Shown: piece by piece, positions 7,452 to 11,504 of the stretch
Layout of the letters: each line of letters begins with the position of its first letter
How positions within the stretch are numbered: position 1 is the stretch's first letter
DNA from: Cryomorphaceae bacterium
GTDB taxonomy: Bacteria; Bacteroidota; Bacteroidia; Flavobacteriales; Schleiferiaceae
DNA: 11,504 bases
Direction: 5' to 3'
NCBI GenBank assembly: GCA_003507115.1
Contig: DNWN01000069.1
Coordinates: 1 to 11,504, forward strand
Position numbers and translations under genes: made by a program
Notes under the pieces: generated by a model
Told to the model about the DNA's origin: nothing
The model's database searches: none
What the model saw: the letters and a program-made list of their open reading frames with translations, nothing else

Positions 7452-7545
7452 TCTCGTTGGTTTTGCAGGCTTCAGCGCCCAACGAAAGGGATCAAAAAAG
7501 CAATCCTTTTGGGCGCCTGCAACAAACGCTTTCCCAAAAGGACTG
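7452..7545 (-). promoter_or_regulatory. Structured rpsA leader with two loop-complementary hairpins
   Basis: On the minus strand, hairpin 1 pairs 7533-7545 with 7501-7513 (13 bp with one G·U) around a 19-nt loop, and is followed by C and six Ts, like an intrinsic terminator. Hairpin 2 pairs 7479-7487 with 7452-7460 (9 bp with one G·U) around an 18-nt loop and ends 18 bases before the rpsA ATG. Loop 1 contains TTGCAGGC (complement of 7515-7522) and loop 2 contains GCCTGCAA (complement of 7463-7470), a perfect 8-nt match that could form a kissing interaction. Hairpin 1 could also end carA-eno-gltA transcripts, for which no other terminator is seen. A role in S1 autoregulation is inference. Confidence 0.55.
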
Positions 7546-7575
7546 CAAAAATAAGGTAAAATCTTGATTTACAAA
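7546..7575 (-). promoter_or_regulatory. Bacteroidota-type promoter for rpsA
   Basis: On the minus strand there is TTTG (7575-7572) as the -33 element, an 18-base spacer, and TATTTTTG (7553-7546), an exact match to the TAnnTTTG -7 consensus. Transcription is expected to start at about 7538-7542, giving a leader of roughly 105-110 bases. This is the best promoter match I found in the window. Confidence 0.75.
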
Positions 7576-7584
7576 GGAAATATC

Positions 7585-8889
7585 CTATGCCTCAAAGCGC
7601 TTTTTGAGCAATCCTGTGGTGGTCGACCCGGGGCGCTCCAATGGCATAGCCAAAGCACGGTCCCAAATCAAGTTGGTCAAGGTCCCGATCGCTCGGGAAA
7701 CACCAAATAAGACCGTATAGAAATCGTATTCTACCAGACCGTAATGCATCAGGAGCTGGCCGGAATGCGCATCCACATTCGGCCAGGGATTCTTCACCTT
7801 GCCCGTCGCCTCCAAAATGCCTGGCACGACATCGTAAATATTGGAAATCACTTGGAACAAGGGGTCCTCGGGCATGTGCTTCATGGCAAACTCACGCTGG
7901 GCCGTGTAGCGGGGATCCGTCTTGCGCAAAACGGCGTGCCCAAAACCTGGAATCACCTTGCCACCTGCCAAGGTTTCCTGGCAGTACTGCGCAATCTCCT
8001 CTTTGGTGGGGGTTTCGGAGCCGATGGCTTCCTTCATCTCCAAGGTCCATTTGATCACCTCTTGGTTGGCCAAACCGTGCAAGGGGCCCGCCAAGCCGTT
8101 CATGCCCGCGGCAAAACTTTGGTAGGCATCCGACAGGGCCGAACCCACCAGGTGAACCGTGTGGGCGGAGACATTGCCTCCTTCGTGGTCCGAGTGGATC
8201 GTCATGTACAAACGCATGAGCTCACGGAACTCCTCGTTGTCGTACCCGAGCATGTGAGCAAAGTTGCCCGCCCAGTCCAACTTGGTATCCGGCTCAATGT
8301 GCTCGCCATTCTTGTACGCGCGGCGGTAGATATACGCGGCAACACGAGGAAGACGAGCGATTAAGTTCATTGCATCTTCATAGGTCGTCTCCCAATATTC
8401 AGACTTGGGTACCCCGTTTGCATACGCTTTGGCAAATTCGCTTTCGGTGCGAAGGGCCATGATGCCCACCACAAACTGCGTCATCGGATGCGTGTGACTC
8501 GGCAAGGCATCGATGGTCTTGAATACGTGGGGCGGAACAATGGCTCGACGTGCCCAGTTATTGCTTACACGACGAACATCGTCATCGGTCGGCAACTCAT
8601 TCATTAAAATGAGGTAAAACAGGCCTTCGGGAAGAGGCTCCTGACAACCTGGGTAGGCTGGGAGAAGCTTCTGCAATTCCGGAATGCTATAGCCACGGAA
8701 GCGAATGCCCTCTTCGGGATCTAGCTTACTCGTTTCACAAATCAGAGCAGGCATACCACGCATGCCTTGGTATATCTGGCTCACTTTAATCTCGCCTATG
8801 ACCTTTTCGCCATGCTCGGCGAGGAAGGTCTTGATTTCGGCTTGCGCAGCAGGAATTTTCGAAGCAAAATGCTCTTGAATACGATCCAT
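7585..8889 (-). CDS. gltA: Citrate synthase, mitochondrial (eukaryote-like) type
   Basis: This enzyme condenses acetyl-CoA with oxaloacetate to citrate at the entry of the TCA cycle. The protein has 434 residues. Its sequence is strikingly like animal mitochondrial citrate synthase rather than the hexameric E. coli form: IHSDHEGGNVSAHT (231-244), FAAGMNGLAGPLHGLANQEV (259-278), PGFGHAVLRKTDPRYT (314-329), NPWPNVDAHSG (367-377) and YTVLFGVSRAIG (391-402). The catalytic residues H271, H318 and D373 correspond to pig H274, H320 and D375, and the citrate-binding Arg and His positions are also kept. No organelle targeting peptide is present. The gene starts 8 bases after the eno stop and is the last gene of carA-eno-gltA. 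The symbol gltA is by function; by subfamily it is closer to CS/CIT1. Confidence 0.95.
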   Translation of the reverse strand: MDRIQEHFASKIPAAQAEIKTFLAEHGEKVIGEIKVSQIYQGMRGMPALICETSKLDPEEGIRFRGYSIPELQKLLPAYPGCQEPLPEGLFYLILMNELPTDDDVRRVSNNWARRAIVPPHVFKTIDALPSHTHPMTQFVVGIMALRTESEFAKAYANGVPKSEYWETTYEDAMNLIARLPRVAAYIYRRAYKNGEHIEPDTKLDWAGNFAHMLGYDNEEFRELMRLYMTIHSDHEGGNVSAHTVHLVGSALSDAYQSFAAGMNGLAGPLHGLANQEVIKWTLEMKEAIGSETPTKEEIAQYCQETLAGGKVIPGFGHAVLRKTDPRYTAQREFAMKHMPEDPLFQVISNIYDVVPGILEATGKVKNPWPNVDAHSGQLLMHYGLVEYDFYTVLFGVSRAIGTLTNLIWDRALAMPLERPGSTTTGLLKKRFEA

Positions 8890-8897
8890 CAGAGGGG

Positions 8898-11280
<2,383 letters not shown>

Positions 11281-11302
11281 TTACAAAGGCTTATTACTAA
11301 AC

Positions 11303-11340
11303 ATAAAAAAAGGATAAGGGAAACCCTTATCCTTTGCAAG
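11303..11340 (-). terminator. Rho-independent terminator after rplQ
   Basis: A perfect 12-bp inverted repeat, AAAGGATAAGGG / CCCTTATCCTTT (11309-11320 and 11324-11335), with a 3-nt loop, is followed on the minus strand by a T-tract (complement of the A-run 11304-11310). It separates rplQ from carA. On the plus strand it is followed by GCAAG, so it is not symmetrical. Confidence 0.88.
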
Positions 11341-11368
11341 TTAGCAGAGATTTCACGCGTATGCTTGA

Positions 11369-11504
11369 TTATTCTGCTTCGTTTTCGTTGCTCTCCGCCG
11401 AAGCTTCAGGCGCCGCATCGACGACCTCTTCTGTGACTGCCTCGGATGCAGCGACCTCCGCAACAGGTGCAGCGGCTTTCTTGCTACGACGGGTGGTCTT
11501 CTTC
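11369..11504 (-). CDS. rplQ: 50S ribosomal protein L17, C-terminal tail (partial)
   Basis: An open frame enters from the right edge and ends at TAA (complement of 11369-11371). The 44 visible codons read KKTTRRSKKAAAPVAEV, then an Ala/Glu/Val-rich acidic tail ending ESNENEAE. This matches the basic-then-acidic C-terminal extension seen on Bacteroidota L17, and the position just before carA fits the rplQ-carA-eno order. The conserved L17 core lies outside the window, so the identification rests on tail composition, gene order and the strong terminator behind it. Another ribosomal or nucleic-acid-binding protein with a similar tail remains possible. Confidence 0.7.
   Translation of the reverse strand, partial: KKTTRRSKKAAAPVAEVAASEAVTEEVVDAAPEASAESNENEAE

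Noticed and set aside
7461..7532. Loop-1/loop-2 pairing in the rpsA leader as a co-transcriptional antiterminator
   Set aside because: Loop 2 is transcribed after the U6 tract, so it cannot stop hairpin 1 from terminating the same transcript. A kissing or translational role fits better.
11281..11302. Promoter directly upstream of carA (GCCTTTG a few bases before the ATG)
   Set aside because: The 8-mer AGCCTTTG lacks the TA of TAnnTTTG and no -33 element is visible, so I could not support it. Read-through past the rplQ terminator is equally possible.

Overview
The window is a stretch of core housekeeping genes from a member of the Bacteroidota, probably a flavobacterial lineage with GC-rich DNA. 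The evidence is the gene order (rplQ tail, carA, eno, citrate synthase), the general lack of Shine-Dalgarno sequences, two promoters that match the Bacteroidota TAnnTTTG -7 element, and Bacteroidota-style versions of S1, L17, the DUF164 protein and the methyltransferase. There are no RNA genes, insertion sequences, CRISPR arrays or phage genes, and no gap longer than about 300 bases lacks a gene.

Left part, plus strand (1-3338): the 3' end of a PepE-type dipeptidase gene, then gpmI (cofactor-independent phosphoglycerate mutase), map (type I methionine aminopeptidase) and a class I SAM-dependent methyltransferase. The last three form a tight operon with two ATGA stop/start overlaps. A TAnnTTTG element lies so close to the gpmI GTG that the transcript is probably leaderless or nearly so.

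Right part, minus strand (read from 11504 down to 3455): the C-terminal tail of ribosomal protein L17 and a perfect 12-bp terminator hairpin; then carA, eno and a mitochondrial-type citrate synthase gene spaced by 8-10 bases. Next come the rpsA promoter, a structured leader, and rpsA (S1, six S1 repeats with an acidic N-terminal extension) ending in its own terminator. Last are a Nif3/DUF34 gene and a DUF164 coiled-coil gene, 1 base apart, with another terminator. The plus- and minus-strand operons converge at about 3340-3454.

Together the genes cover lower glycolysis (GpmI makes 2-phosphoglycerate, the substrate of enolase), TCA-cycle entry (citrate synthase), carbamoyl phosphate supply for pyrimidines and arginine, and translation and protein maturation (L17, S1, methionine aminopeptidase).

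I see no new multi-gene system. The most interesting element is the rpsA leader. It holds two hairpins whose large loops share 8 nt of perfect complementarity, and the first hairpin looks like an intrinsic terminator that begins at the predicted transcription start. Other points of note are a DUF164 protein without its zinc-ribbon cysteines, the probable leaderless gpmI, and the eukaryote-like citrate synthase.
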